From CAYXDO01 sp964463485 (lineage in GTDB: Bacteria; Myxococcota; Kuafuiibacteriia; Kuafuiibacteriales; Kuafuiibacteriaceae), in the NCBI GenBank assembly GCA_964463485.1, contig CAYXDO010000065.1, forward strand, positions 1-57,704: a stretch of DNA of 57,704 nucleotides. Direction: 5' to 3'. The notes beneath the pieces were generated by a model. That model had not been told where the DNA came from and did no database searches. It worked only from the letters and a program-made list of their open reading frames with translations. Positions 9,801 to 17,618 of this stretch are shown here, in pieces. The translations under genes were made by a program, and so were the position numbers. How positions within the stretch are numbered: position 1 is the stretch's first letter; the number at the start of each line of letters is the position of its first letter.

Positions 9801-12800
9801 CCACGGCGAGGGGAACGCGGTGTGGACGGCGCCCAACTCAGCGCCCTGCGGGTCGTGCCACGACAACCCGCCTGCCTCGCCCCACCCGCAGAACGCGCAG
9901 TGTGAGCTCTGCCATTTGCCGACGGCGGGCCCCAACCAAACGATCGCGAGCCGGACAACTCACGTCGACGGGATCCTTCAAGTCGCCATCGAGGGCTGCG
10001 AGGGTTGCCATGGAACCTCCACGAACCTCGCGCCTCCGGTCGATACTCAAGGCCAGTCCGTGGTCAGCCTGAGATCCGTCGGTGCTCACCAGACTCACCT
10101 TTCGGGCGGATCGTCGTCGGCGCCGGTGAATTGCACCGAGTGCCACCTCGTCCCGTCAGCGGTCGCGGACGTCGGACACAACGACACTCCTCTTCCGGCG
10201 GAGCTCAGTTTTGGCGCCGTCGCGAAGCTTGACGGACACACGCCTGCGTGGAACGGAGTCACCTGCGCCAACGACTACTGCCACAGCGGGTCTGGAGCCT
10301 CGAACCCAGCACCTGTTTGGACGAACGTGGGTGGCTCCGAGGCCGCCTGCGGCGGATGCCACGGGCTGCCGCCTCCTGCGCCGCACCCCCTTCAGTCCAA
10401 CTGCGCGTTGTGTCACGCACCCACTGCGGGGCCCGGGCTGACGATCGCCAATCGGTCTACGCACGTGAACGGTCAGCTCGAGGTCGTGAGTGGGAGCTGC
10501 ATCGACTGTCATGGGTCGGGTGCCACGCCTGCGCCACCGCTGGATCTGCTCGGCCGATCGGACCCAGGCCTTCAGACGGTGGGTGCCCATCGAGCTCACC
10601 TCGAAGCGCGGACTGGGATTTCGCGTCCGGTCGCGTGCGACGAGTGTCACCTCGTACCCGTCGACCTGAATAGCCCGGGCCACATCGACTCGGGCAGCCC
10701 TGCGGAGATCTTCTTCGGATCGCTCGCGTCGTCAGGCGGAATCACGCCGAGTTACGACTCGGCGACGGGGACCTGTCAGGAATATTGCCACGGCGCCACG
10801 CTCGATCGGGCGACGCCCGAGCCCGTGTGGACGCGGACGGGCGGCTCGGAGAGCGCCTGCGGATCTTGTCACGGCAACCCGCCCACGGTGCGACATCCCA
10901 TCGACGATCGGTGCGAGCTCTGCCATTTGCCGACGGCCGGTCCCAATCAGACGATCGCCGACGCGACGACTCACCTCGACGGAATTTTGCAGGCGACGTC
11001 CGGCTGCGACGGGTGCCACGGTCAGGCCGGCAATTCGGCTCCGCCCTACGACCTCGACCGTGCGACTGTAACGAGCAAGGTCACCGTGGGCGCGCACCAG
11101 ACTCACCTCTCGGGCGGCCTCACGGCACGCCCGGTGGCTTGTTCCGAGTGTCACGACGTGCCTGCGGATCTGAACAGTCCGGGCCACATCGACACAACCC
11201 GTCCAGCCGAAGTCACCTTCGGGGCGGTCGCGACCTCGGGGGCACACATCCCCGTTTGGACGAGCCCGACCTGCGGCGACACCGCGTGTCACTCCGGAGC
11301 GGGTGCGACCAATCCTGCGCCCACTTGGAACGTCGTGGACGGCTCGGAAGCGGGCTGCGGCGCCTGCCACGGCCTTCCGCCCAACACACCCGTCCATCGG
11401 AGCGCAGCGGATTGCTCCACCTGTCACCTTCCCACCGCTGGGCCAAGTCAGACGATCGCCGATCGCGCGACTCACGTCGATGGCATCGTACAAGTCACCA
11501 CGCTCGATTGTTCGAGTTGCCACGGTGATTTGGCGAGCCCGGCGCCGCCGGTGGACGTCGCGGGACAGACCGCGGCCACCGACCCACAGGTCGGCGCTCA
11601 CCGTGCGCACCTCTCCGGAGGCGCGTGGTCCGTGGGCGTGGCTTGTGCGACCTGCCACGTGGTTCCCGTGGCGACGGACGATCCTGGCCACATCGACTCA
11701 CCCGCTCCGGCGGAGCTCATTTTCGGGGGGAATGCGGTGCTTCAGGGTCACCAACCCACTTACTCGGCGGGAACGTGTGCGACGACCTACTGTCACGCTG
11801 GTTCCGGCGCGAGCAATCCCAATCCGAGGTGGAGCTCACCTGGGTCGACGGCGTGCGGGAGCTGCCATGGGTTGCCACCGCCGGCTCCTCACCCGGCTCA
11901 GGTCAACTGCGAAAACTGCCATGCTCCCGTCGCCGGGCCCGGCCAAACGATCGCAGCTCGCGCTCGGCATGGAGACGGTCGTTTGGACGTCGTCGATTCG
12001 AGCTGCGACCGGTGTCATGGGTCGCCGACCAACCCAGCACCTCCGCGCGACGTCGCGGGGAGCTCGGACACTACGGTGCTGACCGTGGGCGCCCATCAGA
12101 CTCACCTGAGCGGCGGTCTCGGGAGCAAGCCGGTAGAGTGTATCGAATGCCACGTGGTCCCGACCGAGCTCAACTCGGCGGGGCACGTCGACACGCCGCT
12201 CCCGGCCGAGCTGACCTTCGGGTCGTTGGCTAGGGCCTCGGGCGCTTCTCCCGCATGGGATCGCGCGGCGGAGAGTTGTTCGACTACGTATTGTCATGGT
12301 TCGACGATGGGTACGGACGCGCGGCCCGTGTGGACGCTCGTCGATGGAACTCAGGCCGCCTGCGGCTCGTGCCACGGCCTCCCGCCGGCCGCTCCGCACC
12401 CCGCGAACGCCAACTGCGAGGCGTGCCACCTGCCGACCGCCGGGGTGAATAGGACGATCGCAGGCCGAGCCACCCATGTGGACGGTATCGTCCAAGTCAC
12501 CATCGAAGGTTGCACGGGCTGCCACGGCGTTGGGGACGTTCTGAATCCGCCGGTCGATACTCAGGGTCGCTCGGAGACGACGTTCCGCTCCGTCGGTGCG
12601 CATCAGACCCACGTCCGTGGGGGTCAGGGCTCTCGTCCGGTGAGTTGTACCGAGTGTCACCTCGTCCCCGTCGCCGTAGGCGACCCGGGCCACAACGACA
12701 CGGCGTTGCCCGCTGAAGTCACCTTCTCCGGCGTCGCGCGCGCCGATGGAGCGAACGCGGTGTGGACTCCGGCTGGTCCGACCTGCACGTCGTATTGCCA

Positions 12801-15800
12801 CGGCGCGACTCTCTCGGGCGGAAGCCATGTCACCGCGCGATGGACCACGGTGAACGGGAGCGAGGCAGCGTGTGGGTCATGCCATGGGTTGCCGCCGCCA
12901 GCGCCTCACCCTGCGGGTGATCGCTGCGAGCTCTGCCACGCTCCGACCGCGGGTGTTGGGACCACGATCGCCAACCCGGCGACTCACGTCGACGGAATCC
13001 TCCAGGCCGCGAGCGGAGACTGCAGCAGCTGTCACGGATCGCCGACGAATGCGGCGCCTCCGTTCGACACGACCGGCGGGTCGCTCGAGACTCTGCGGAC
13101 GGTCGGCGCGCACCAAGCGCACCTCCTCGGGTCGAGCGGAATTTCGCGACCGGTGGCTTGCAGCGAATGTCACGTCGTTCCGCTCGATTCGAACGATCCG
13201 GGTCACCTCGACACGCCGGCCCCCGCGGAGCTTCGCTTCGGCCCGCTCGCCGCGCTCGGAGTGACTCCGCTTTGGAATGGGCTGAGTTGCTCGAATACCT
13301 ACTGTCACGGGGCCACGCTTCGAGACGGAGCCATCACCGACCCGATGTGGGCGTCCGGCGAGGGCGCTCAAGCCGGTTGCGGAACCTGTCACGGGGCACC
13401 GCCGGCAGGAACTCACCCGAGCGACAACCGGTGCGAGCTTTGCCACCTGCCGACGGCGGGAGCAAATCAGACGATCGCGGATCCCACGACTCACATCGAC
13501 GGGATTCTGCAGGCGGCGAAGGATTGCGACAGCTGCCATGGAAGCGCCGGAGTCTCGGCCCCACCCGTCGACCTCCAGGGCTCCAGCAATTCGCTCCAAG
13601 TGGGCGCCCACAGGACTCACCTGTCGGGTGGAGTCACCGGACGACCGGTCGCTTGCACCGAGTGCCACGTCGTGCCGGTGGGGCTCGACGATCCGGGCCA
13701 CCTCGACACACCCGAGCCTGCGGAGGTCATTTTTGGCGCGCTCGCGGGGCTCGGGACCTCACCTTCGTGGACGAGTCCGACGTGTGCCTCGACGTATTGT
13801 CACGCGGGCACGGGCGCAACTCGACCGAGCCCCCGCTGGAACGTCGTCAACGGGACCGAGGCGGACTGCGGGTCGTGTCATGCGATTCCGCCCAACACCC
13901 CGGTGCACGCCTCGGCGAACGACTGTTCGAGTTGCCACCTGCCCACCGCGGGTCCGAACCAGACGATCGCCAACCGGGCGACTCACGTGGACGGGATCGT
14001 TCAAGCGACCACGCTCGATTGCCAGAGTTGTCACGGGGACTTGAATTCCCCGGCTCCGCCGCTCGACCTGGACGGTCAGGCTGGCACAGGCGACCGTCAA
14101 GTGGGTACTCACCGAGCGCACCTCACCGGCGGAGTGTTCTCCTCGGCGGTGGCTTGCGACAATTGCCACCGGGTGCCGACGGTGCTCGACCAACCGGGTC
14201 ACGTGGACTCTCCGCGGCCGGCGGAGGTGATTTTCTCCGGTCGGGCGAGAGCTGGGCTTTCGACACCGAGTTATGTCTCGTCGACGGTGAGTTGTGTGAA
14301 CACGTACTGCCATGGGGCGCAGTCGAGCGGCGGGACCAATCCGGATCCAGTCTGGAACGTCGCGGGCTCGAGCGATTGTGGCTCGTGCCACGGGTTGCCG
14401 CCGGCGCCTCCGCATCCCCAGGCGACTCGCTGCGAGAGTTGCCATGCGCCAGTGGCCGGACCCAATCACACGATCGCGACTCGAGCCCGGCACGTGGATG
14501 GCACACTCGACGTCGACGATCAGCAGCCTTGCGAGACTTGCCACGGGTCGGCGGCCAACGCGGCGCCGCCGCTCGACTTGAACGGGGCCACGGTGTCGAA
14601 CCAGGTGGGTTCACACCAAGCGCACCTGGTGGGTACGGGTGACTCTCGAGCGGTGTCGTGTTCGGAGTGCCACCTCGCCGTCAACCCAACCAACCCGAAT
14701 CAGGCGGGTCACTATGACAGCGCGCTCCCCCCCGAGATCACGTTCGGGGTGCTCGCGCGGACTGGCGGGTTGTCTCCGACCAGGACAGGATCGGATTGTT
14801 CCAACACGTACTGTCACGGCGGGAGTCTGCTGGGTGCGACAAATCCGAGCCCGAGCTGGACGCAGACCAACCTGGCTTGCACTGCGTGTCACGGCATGCC
14901 GCCGCCGGACCCGACCCACGGGAACGGGTCGGCCACTCAGTGCGAGCGTTGCCATACCGACACCGCGGGCCCAGGGCAGACCATCGTAAACGCGAATCGC
15001 CACGTCGATGGGATCGTGCAGACCTCGGAGGCCTGCGACGCCTGCCATGGGTCGAATGGGTCGCCGATGCCGCCGCGAGACCTCGCGGGACTCACGGTGA
15101 GCGCGAAGGTCGGCGCTCACGTGGCCCACGCGTCTCCGACGACCTCGGCCCCCGTGGCGTGTACCGCGTGCCACTTGGTCCCCGCTACGTATGGAGCCTC
15201 GGGCCACGCGGACACCGCGCAGCCCTCGGAGGTCGTATTCAGCGGCCTTGCGCGACAGAACGCGGTGAATCCGACGTACCTTGCGGCACAGCTGCGTTGC
15301 GCCACGACCTATTGTCACGGCGCGAGCCTTCCGGATGGAGCGCATGACGTTCGGTGGAACGTGGCCGCCCCGGGCGGAGCGTGTTCGGACTGCCACGGCA
15401 TGCCGCCGGCGAGCCCGGCGCACTCCGCGGTGAGTGACCCGAACTCATGCAACCTGTGTCACGCGGAGGTCGCGGGTCCGAATCAGACGATCACGACGCC
15501 CTCACTCCACGTGGACGGAGTCGTTCAGGCGAGCGGCGGCGGGTGTACCGCCTGCCACGGCTCACCGCCCACCCCGGCCGACCAAGACTACGCGGGGGGC
15601 GGCGGCGCCCACCTGGCACACGCCGGGACGCTCGGGTTCGAGTGCAGGAGCTGCCACGGCCACAACGGCTCCGGCCCAACTCATAATCAGGCGGCGAGTG
15701 TCCTCCGATCCAACGTACAGGTCGTGTTCGATGCCGCGTTGAGTTACCCCGGCGGAACCACGATGCGAAATGGTCAGGCCAACGCGACCTACACTGTGGC

Positions 15801-16821
15801 CCAGCAGCGGTGTGCCGTCGGTTGTCATAACCCGATCGTCGGCAACCCGGCGGAGACCCCGGCCCTTTCGAACCTGATCGCTTGGACGGCAGCTGCGCCC
15901 ACGTGCCTGGGCTGTCACGACTCGGTTTCGACGGGCCGCCCCCGCAACCACATCATCGCCGGGGACACCGATTGTCTCACCTGCCATACTCAGACGAATC
16001 ATACGGACGGCACCTCCACGTTCCGCGATCCGGACGGCGCCGACACGTTTTCGTACTCGGTCGCGAATCCAGATGGGTTGTGTAAGACGTGCCACGACGG
16101 CGCGGGCGGCACGGCGTTTGGAAACTCGACCGCGCCGAACGTGTCGGCGTTCTGGGCTTCGTCCAGCCACGGAGGCGAAGGCTATCAGTGCAGCCGCTGC
16201 CATACTTATCACGGCTCCACGAACGGTCCGCTCCTTTACGACCGGACCAACGCGAGCTGTATGGCTTCCGGGTGCCATGCCAATCTCTCGACCGCGTTCG
16301 GCCAGGTGAGCGCGAGCCTGATCTCACACCACCGAATCGAGGGAGGGACGGGAATTTCGTTGAACTGCAACGATTGCCACAACGCCCACGTGTCGCAGTC
16401 GCACCCGCTGGCGGCGATCGATCCGGACAGCCGGTACACGCTGATGAATTTGCCGACGGACGCGCGGACGAAGAAGATCTCGACCGGCGGCAACTACTCA
16501 GGTTTCTGTCTGCGTTGTCACGACGCGACGCCGCCCCCTGGAGTCTCCGGAGCGAAAAACATCGCGTCGGTGCTGGCCGGCGGTGCGGAGACGACGATGT
16601 TCCGCAAGCAAGGCGACGCGCTGCACAAGAAGAAACACAACGCGTGGAATTGCCAGGCCTGTCACGATTGGCACGGCACGACCGGGACCCAAGGAATCAA
16701 TCGGGGACGGATGCTCCTCAACTACATGATCGTCAATCAGTTCAGCGCGACGAACGGCTATAACGGAGAGAGTAGCTGCAGTACGCCGAATATCCCGGGC
16801 GCGACCTTCAGCTGTCACTGA
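3892..16821 (+). CDS. Giant secreted multiheme c-type cytochrome (126 putative heme motifs)
   Basis: A single uninterrupted frame encodes 4309 residues. MLRKFSAFAACLFAFSC is a short hydrophobic leader ending in a possible, loosely matching lipobox, so the protein is probably exported and perhaps lipid-anchored. From residue 30 on it consists of 23 units of about 168 residues. Each unit has five motifs in fixed order: CxxCHG, CxECHxVP, CxxxxCH (CxxxCH in units 1, 9, 14 and 18), CGxCHGxPP and CxxCHxPTAGP. A divergent 425-residue tail (from 15544) has 11 more. My count is 101 CxxCH, 5 CxxxCH and 20 CxxxxCH. The CxxxxCH...CxxCH pairing matches the Geobacter-type family named for it. Long-range extracellular electron transfer or electron storage is the likely role (inference). 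No porin, other cytochrome or heme-lyase gene is visible in the window. The ATG at 3892 follows GGGGCGA. Whether every motif carries heme cannot be seen. Confidence 0.9.
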   Translation: MLRKFSAFAACLFAFSCTDDTTSEVPNDGCRTCHGSRANAAPPKALDGSTDVSARGVGAHQAHVLGLRLARPVACEECHVRPETIDSPGHLDGQPFAELVFGPLSSADGAAATFDSATLTCANYCHGATLEGGATTRPLWTRVDGTQSECGSCHGLPPPAPHPAVEDCSLCHATAAPDRTLKDPTRHADGKVDVVDISECSSCHGSRLNPAPPKDLAGSGATTSLGVGAHQTHLNGGSFSRSIACAECHLVPDELDSAGHVDSVLPVELDFNGVAGKRDAETSWDRGTAKCSDSYCHGSRLEGARPDYQPKWTVVDGTEAKCGRCHALPPPEPHPANDRCELCHLPTAGPNHTVANRATHVNGQVEVAVDGCTGCHGSQLNLAPPKDSDGRSDTQLRSVGAHQTHVLGGRGSLPVPCDACHLVPSALDAPGHRDTPAPAEVLFGGLATHSGAVPMWDGTTCGNTYCHTVSSTAGGTRPAPSWTKVDGTEAACGSCHGLPPPAPHPDSEACLLCHGPTAGPALTIANPATHVDGTLQVTDGQCASCHGSGSQPAPPKDLTGRSDPNLPTIGAHRTHVEGPSGISRPVACTECHLVPARLESPGHVDTEAPAELTFGPLASNASATPAFEAMSATCSSVYCHGSSMDGRATRPEWTRTDGSQTTCSGCHGFPPGGDHPRDDRCGLCHLPTAGQGDAIADPTTHIDGRLQVAKDCDSCHGLSGQSAPPRDLDGRSDTQQLGVGSHETHLSGGKTARPVACTECHVVPLELDDPGHVDTDRPAELVFGSLSGLRRRPSWTAPTCGDTYCHGGVGGSVPNPVWNLVDGTQAECGGCHGVPPPTPVHAPGGDCSNCHLPTAGPNRTIANPSHHVDGILDVTDLDCNSCHGDADSPAPPKDLDNATSNTDPNVGAHRVHLAGGEHSAAVACSTCHLVPVHRDDPGHVDSDRPAELRFSGRASAESHTPSYANGSCASTYCHAGPGASGAEPAWNTVGPLDCGSCHGMPPPAPHPARSNCETCHGPVAGSNQTIATKDRHADGTVDVDTSRCDSCHGSPTNAAPPRDLDNRTQATELTVGAHQVHLLGGAGSRPVECAECHVVPAALTDPGHIDSGAPAELTFGVIATKNASPRWDHASGTCATTYCHVDSTPVWTEPGSAPCGSCHGLPPSAPHPRGSRCELCHLPTAGPGQTIASRATHVDGNVQAAIESCVGCHGTDQNLAPPTDTTGQTSTSLRTVGSHQTHLSGGRFGRPVACTECHLVPITVEEAGHADTPPPAELRFGSISALDGHSPAWNGSTCADSYCHAGAGATKPAPVWTAVGGGEAACGACHGLPPPAPHPTNENCALCHAPTAGPGLTIADRTTHLNGQLEVTSGDCADCHGSATSAAPPYDLSLRSDPTFQTVGAHRAHLEAPSALAAPVACNECHVVPTELDSPGHVDTPAPAEVRFGARGSAAGLAGSYDPLAGTCLTYCHGATLDRPTPDPVWTQADGSERACGACHGLPPEVAHPQDDRCELCHLPTAGPNRTVANPATHIDGIVQAVTGCDGCHGQGGNSAPPMDLDHETLTTRITVGAHQTHLTGGAAGRAVACSECHLVPDALDSPGHVDTARPAELSFGAIATARSFSPAWTSPTCSNTECHGGVGASNPRPTWNVVNGAQAVCGSCHGIPPNTPDHRSANDCSTCHLPTAGPGQTIANRATHVDGIVQVTSLDCMSCHGDATSSSPPVDLMGNNASTDTQVGAHRAHLSGGVSSAPVACATCHFVPIQTADPGHNDTPAPAEVIFSGLAAAGGETPSYSSGTCGSTYCHAGNGASNPAPFWSQPGSSPCGSCHGLPPPFPHPQQNACESCHAPVAGPGQTIADRARHGDGRLDVIDTSCERCHGSTQSPAPPVDLAGNADPTIVTVGAHQVHLFGGASSRALSCDECHVVPTELNSPGHIDSSAPAELTFGALAKAGGAQPSWNRASAGCANTYCHGEGNAVWTAPNSAPCGSCHDNPPASPHPQNAQCELCHLPTAGPNQTIASRTTHVDGILQVAIEGCEGCHGTSTNLAPPVDTQGQSVVSLRSVGAHQTHLSGGSSSAPVNCTECHLVPSAVADVGHNDTPLPAELSFGAVAKLDGHTPAWNGVTCANDYCHSGSGASNPAPVWTNVGGSEAACGGCHGLPPPAPHPLQSNCALCHAPTAGPGLTIANRSTHVNGQLEVVSGSCIDCHGSGATPAPPLDLLGRSDPGLQTVGAHRAHLEARTGISRPVACDECHLVPVDLNSPGHIDSGSPAEIFFGSLASSGGITPSYDSATGTCQEYCHGATLDRATPEPVWTRTGGSESACGSCHGNPPTVRHPIDDRCELCHLPTAGPNQTIADATTHLDGILQATSGCDGCHGQAGNSAPPYDLDRATVTSKVTVGAHQTHLSGGLTARPVACSECHDVPADLNSPGHIDTTRPAEVTFGAVATSGAHIPVWTSPTCGDTACHSGAGATNPAPTWNVVDGSEAGCGACHGLPPNTPVHRSAADCSTCHLPTAGPSQTIADRATHVDGIVQVTTLDCSSCHGDLASPAPPVDVAGQTAATDPQVGAHRAHLSGGAWSVGVACATCHVVPVATDDPGHIDSPAPAELIFGGNAVLQGHQPTYSAGTCATTYCHAGSGASNPNPRWSSPGSTACGSCHGLPPPAPHPAQVNCENCHAPVAGPGQTIAARARHGDGRLDVVDSSCDRCHGSPTNPAPPRDVAGSSDTTVLTVGAHQTHLSGGLGSKPVECIECHVVPTELNSAGHVDTPLPAELTFGSLARASGASPAWDRAAESCSTTYCHGSTMGTDARPVWTLVDGTQAACGSCHGLPPAAPHPANANCEACHLPTAGVNRTIAGRATHVDGIVQVTIEGCTGCHGVGDVLNPPVDTQGRSETTFRSVGAHQTHVRGGQGSRPVSCTECHLVPVAVGDPGHNDTALPAEVTFSGVARADGANAVWTPAGPTCTSYCHGATLSGGSHVTARWTTVNGSEAACGSCHGLPPPAPHPAGDRCELCHAPTAGVGTTIANPATHVDGILQAASGDCSSCHGSPTNAAPPFDTTGGSLETLRTVGAHQAHLLGSSGISRPVACSECHVVPLDSNDPGHLDTPAPAELRFGPLAALGVTPLWNGLSCSNTYCHGATLRDGAITDPMWASGEGAQAGCGTCHGAPPAGTHPSDNRCELCHLPTAGANQTIADPTTHIDGILQAAKDCDSCHGSAGVSAPPVDLQGSSNSLQVGAHRTHLSGGVTGRPVACTECHVVPVGLDDPGHLDTPEPAEVIFGALAGLGTSPSWTSPTCASTYCHAGTGATRPSPRWNVVNGTEADCGSCHAIPPNTPVHASANDCSSCHLPTAGPNQTIANRATHVDGIVQATTLDCQSCHGDLNSPAPPLDLDGQAGTGDRQVGTHRAHLTGGVFSSAVACDNCHRVPTVLDQPGHVDSPRPAEVIFSGRARAGLSTPSYVSSTVSCVNTYCHGAQSSGGTNPDPVWNVAGSSDCGSCHGLPPAPPHPQATRCESCHAPVAGPNHTIATRARHVDGTLDVDDQQPCETCHGSAANAAPPLDLNGATVSNQVGSHQAHLVGTGDSRAVSCSECHLAVNPTNPNQAGHYDSALPPEITFGVLARTGGLSPTRTGSDCSNTYCHGGSLLGATNPSPSWTQTNLACTACHGMPPPDPTHGNGSATQCERCHTDTAGPGQTIVNANRHVDGIVQTSEACDACHGSNGSPMPPRDLAGLTVSAKVGAHVAHASPTTSAPVACTACHLVPATYGASGHADTAQPSEVVFSGLARQNAVNPTYLAAQLRCATTYCHGASLPDGAHDVRWNVAAPGGACSDCHGMPPASPAHSAVSDPNSCNLCHAEVAGPNQTITTPSLHVDGVVQASGGGCTACHGSPPTPADQDYAGGGGAHLAHAGTLGFECRSCHGHNGSGPTHNQAASVLRSNVQVVFDAALSYPGGTTMRNGQANATYTVAQQRCAVGCHNPIVGNPAETPALSNLIAWTAAAPTCLGCHDSVSTGRPRNHIIAGDTDCLTCHTQTNHTDGTSTFRDPDGADTFSYSVANPDGLCKTCHDGAGGTAFGNSTAPNVSAFWASSSHGGEGYQCSRCHTYHGSTNGPLLYDRTNASCMASGCHANLSTAFGQVSASLISHHRIEGGTGISLNCNDCHNAHVSQSHPLAAIDPDSRYTLMNLPTDARTKKISTGGNYSGFCLRCHDATPPPGVSGAKNIASVLAGGAETTMFRKQGDALHKKKHNAWNCQACHDWHGTTGTQGINRGRMLLNYMIVNQFSATNGYNGESSCSTPNIPGATFSCH
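3979..15543 (+). repeat. Protein-coding tandem array: 23 units of about 503 bp in a five-unit higher-order repeat
   Basis: Unit starts are marked by the first CxxCHG. Units 3, 8, 13, 18 and 23 start at 5005, 7504, 9997, 12511 and 15034, giving block lengths of 2499, 2493, 2514 and 2523 bp. Units five apart resemble each other more than neighbours do. For example, units 5, 10, 15 and 20 share the SAPP and (N)TPVH...DCS patterns; 6, 11, 16 and 21 share CxSCHGD; 4, 9 and 14 share DDRCxLCHLPTAG. Units 1 and 2 match positions 4 and 5 of the block, so the array reads D-E-(A-B-C-D-E)x4-A'. This indicates growth by duplication of whole pentads. Confidence 0.88.
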
Positions 16822-16849
16822 AGTCGACAGTCCTCGAAATCTTTCGAGC

Positions 16850-17050
<201 letters not shown>

Positions 17051-17158
17051 TTTTTCGGTAGCCTGTGAAGACGCCCCCGGTCACTCACTTCCGGGCATCA
17101 CATAGTATATTGTGGACCCTCAGCTCGAACGGTCCCTCTTCTGCGTGGGCCCAACCTC

Positions 17159-17605
17159 GTGCAGAATGTCGCAGTGACCCCTTCGGACACGCTCAGCGAT
17201 CGCGTTCAGCGGGCCATCGAGCTTTTTGGGATCGACGACGAAGGTGCGATCGCGGCGCTGGCTCCCTGTTACTCGGACGACATGGTCTTCGTGGATCCGA
17301 TTCAGGAGATTCACGGGAAGGCGGGTTTCTTGGAGGCGAATCGGCGGCTCACGCGGCGATCGCGCGACATGCGAATGCGAGTGGAGGCCAAGGAGGAGCA
17401 GCCCCATCAGATCTTCATGCGCTGGCATCTTCGGTACGCGTTGCGGCTCATGCCGGCGATGGAGATCGAGGGGGTGAGCCACATGGAGGTACGCGGGGGG
17501 CTGGTGGTTCGGCAGCAGGATTTCTGGGACCCCTTGGGGGCAGCGATGGGCGCGGTGCCGGGGCTTGGGTTCGTGTACCGGCGATTGACGGCTCTGTTCG
17601 GCTAG
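17159..17605 (+). CDS. NTF2/SnoaL-like family protein
   Basis: This small protein of 148 residues has the pattern of the NTF2-like alpha+beta barrel. An N-terminal helix (DRVQRAIELFG) is followed by CYSDDMVFVDPIQEIHGKAGFLEANRRL, a typical cone-fold start with an acidic pocket. Then come the strand pairs FMRWHLRYAL and GVSHMEVRGGLVVRQQDFWD, and a closing VPGLGFVYRRL. Such proteins act as small-ligand isomerases, cyclases or non-enzymatic binding domains, and the substrate cannot be inferred. GTG 17159 is used as the start; GTG 17174 is an equally possible start and neither has a clear ribosome binding site. The gene ends 13 bp before the kinase-ATPase gene and may be cotranscribed with it. Confidence 0.72.
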   Translation: MQNVAVTPSDTLSDRVQRAIELFGIDDEGAIAALAPCYSDDMVFVDPIQEIHGKAGFLEANRRLTRRSRDMRMRVEAKEEQPHQIFMRWHLRYALRLMPAMEIEGVSHMEVRGGLVVRQQDFWDPLGAAMGAVPGLGFVYRRLTALFG

Positions 17606-17618
17606 GGCCCGAAGCGCG

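Noticed and set aside
16770..16821. Terminal Cys...CH pair of the giant cytochrome as a 127th heme site.
   Set aside because: The spacing between the cysteines is far longer than known heme-attachment motifs, so it was not counted.
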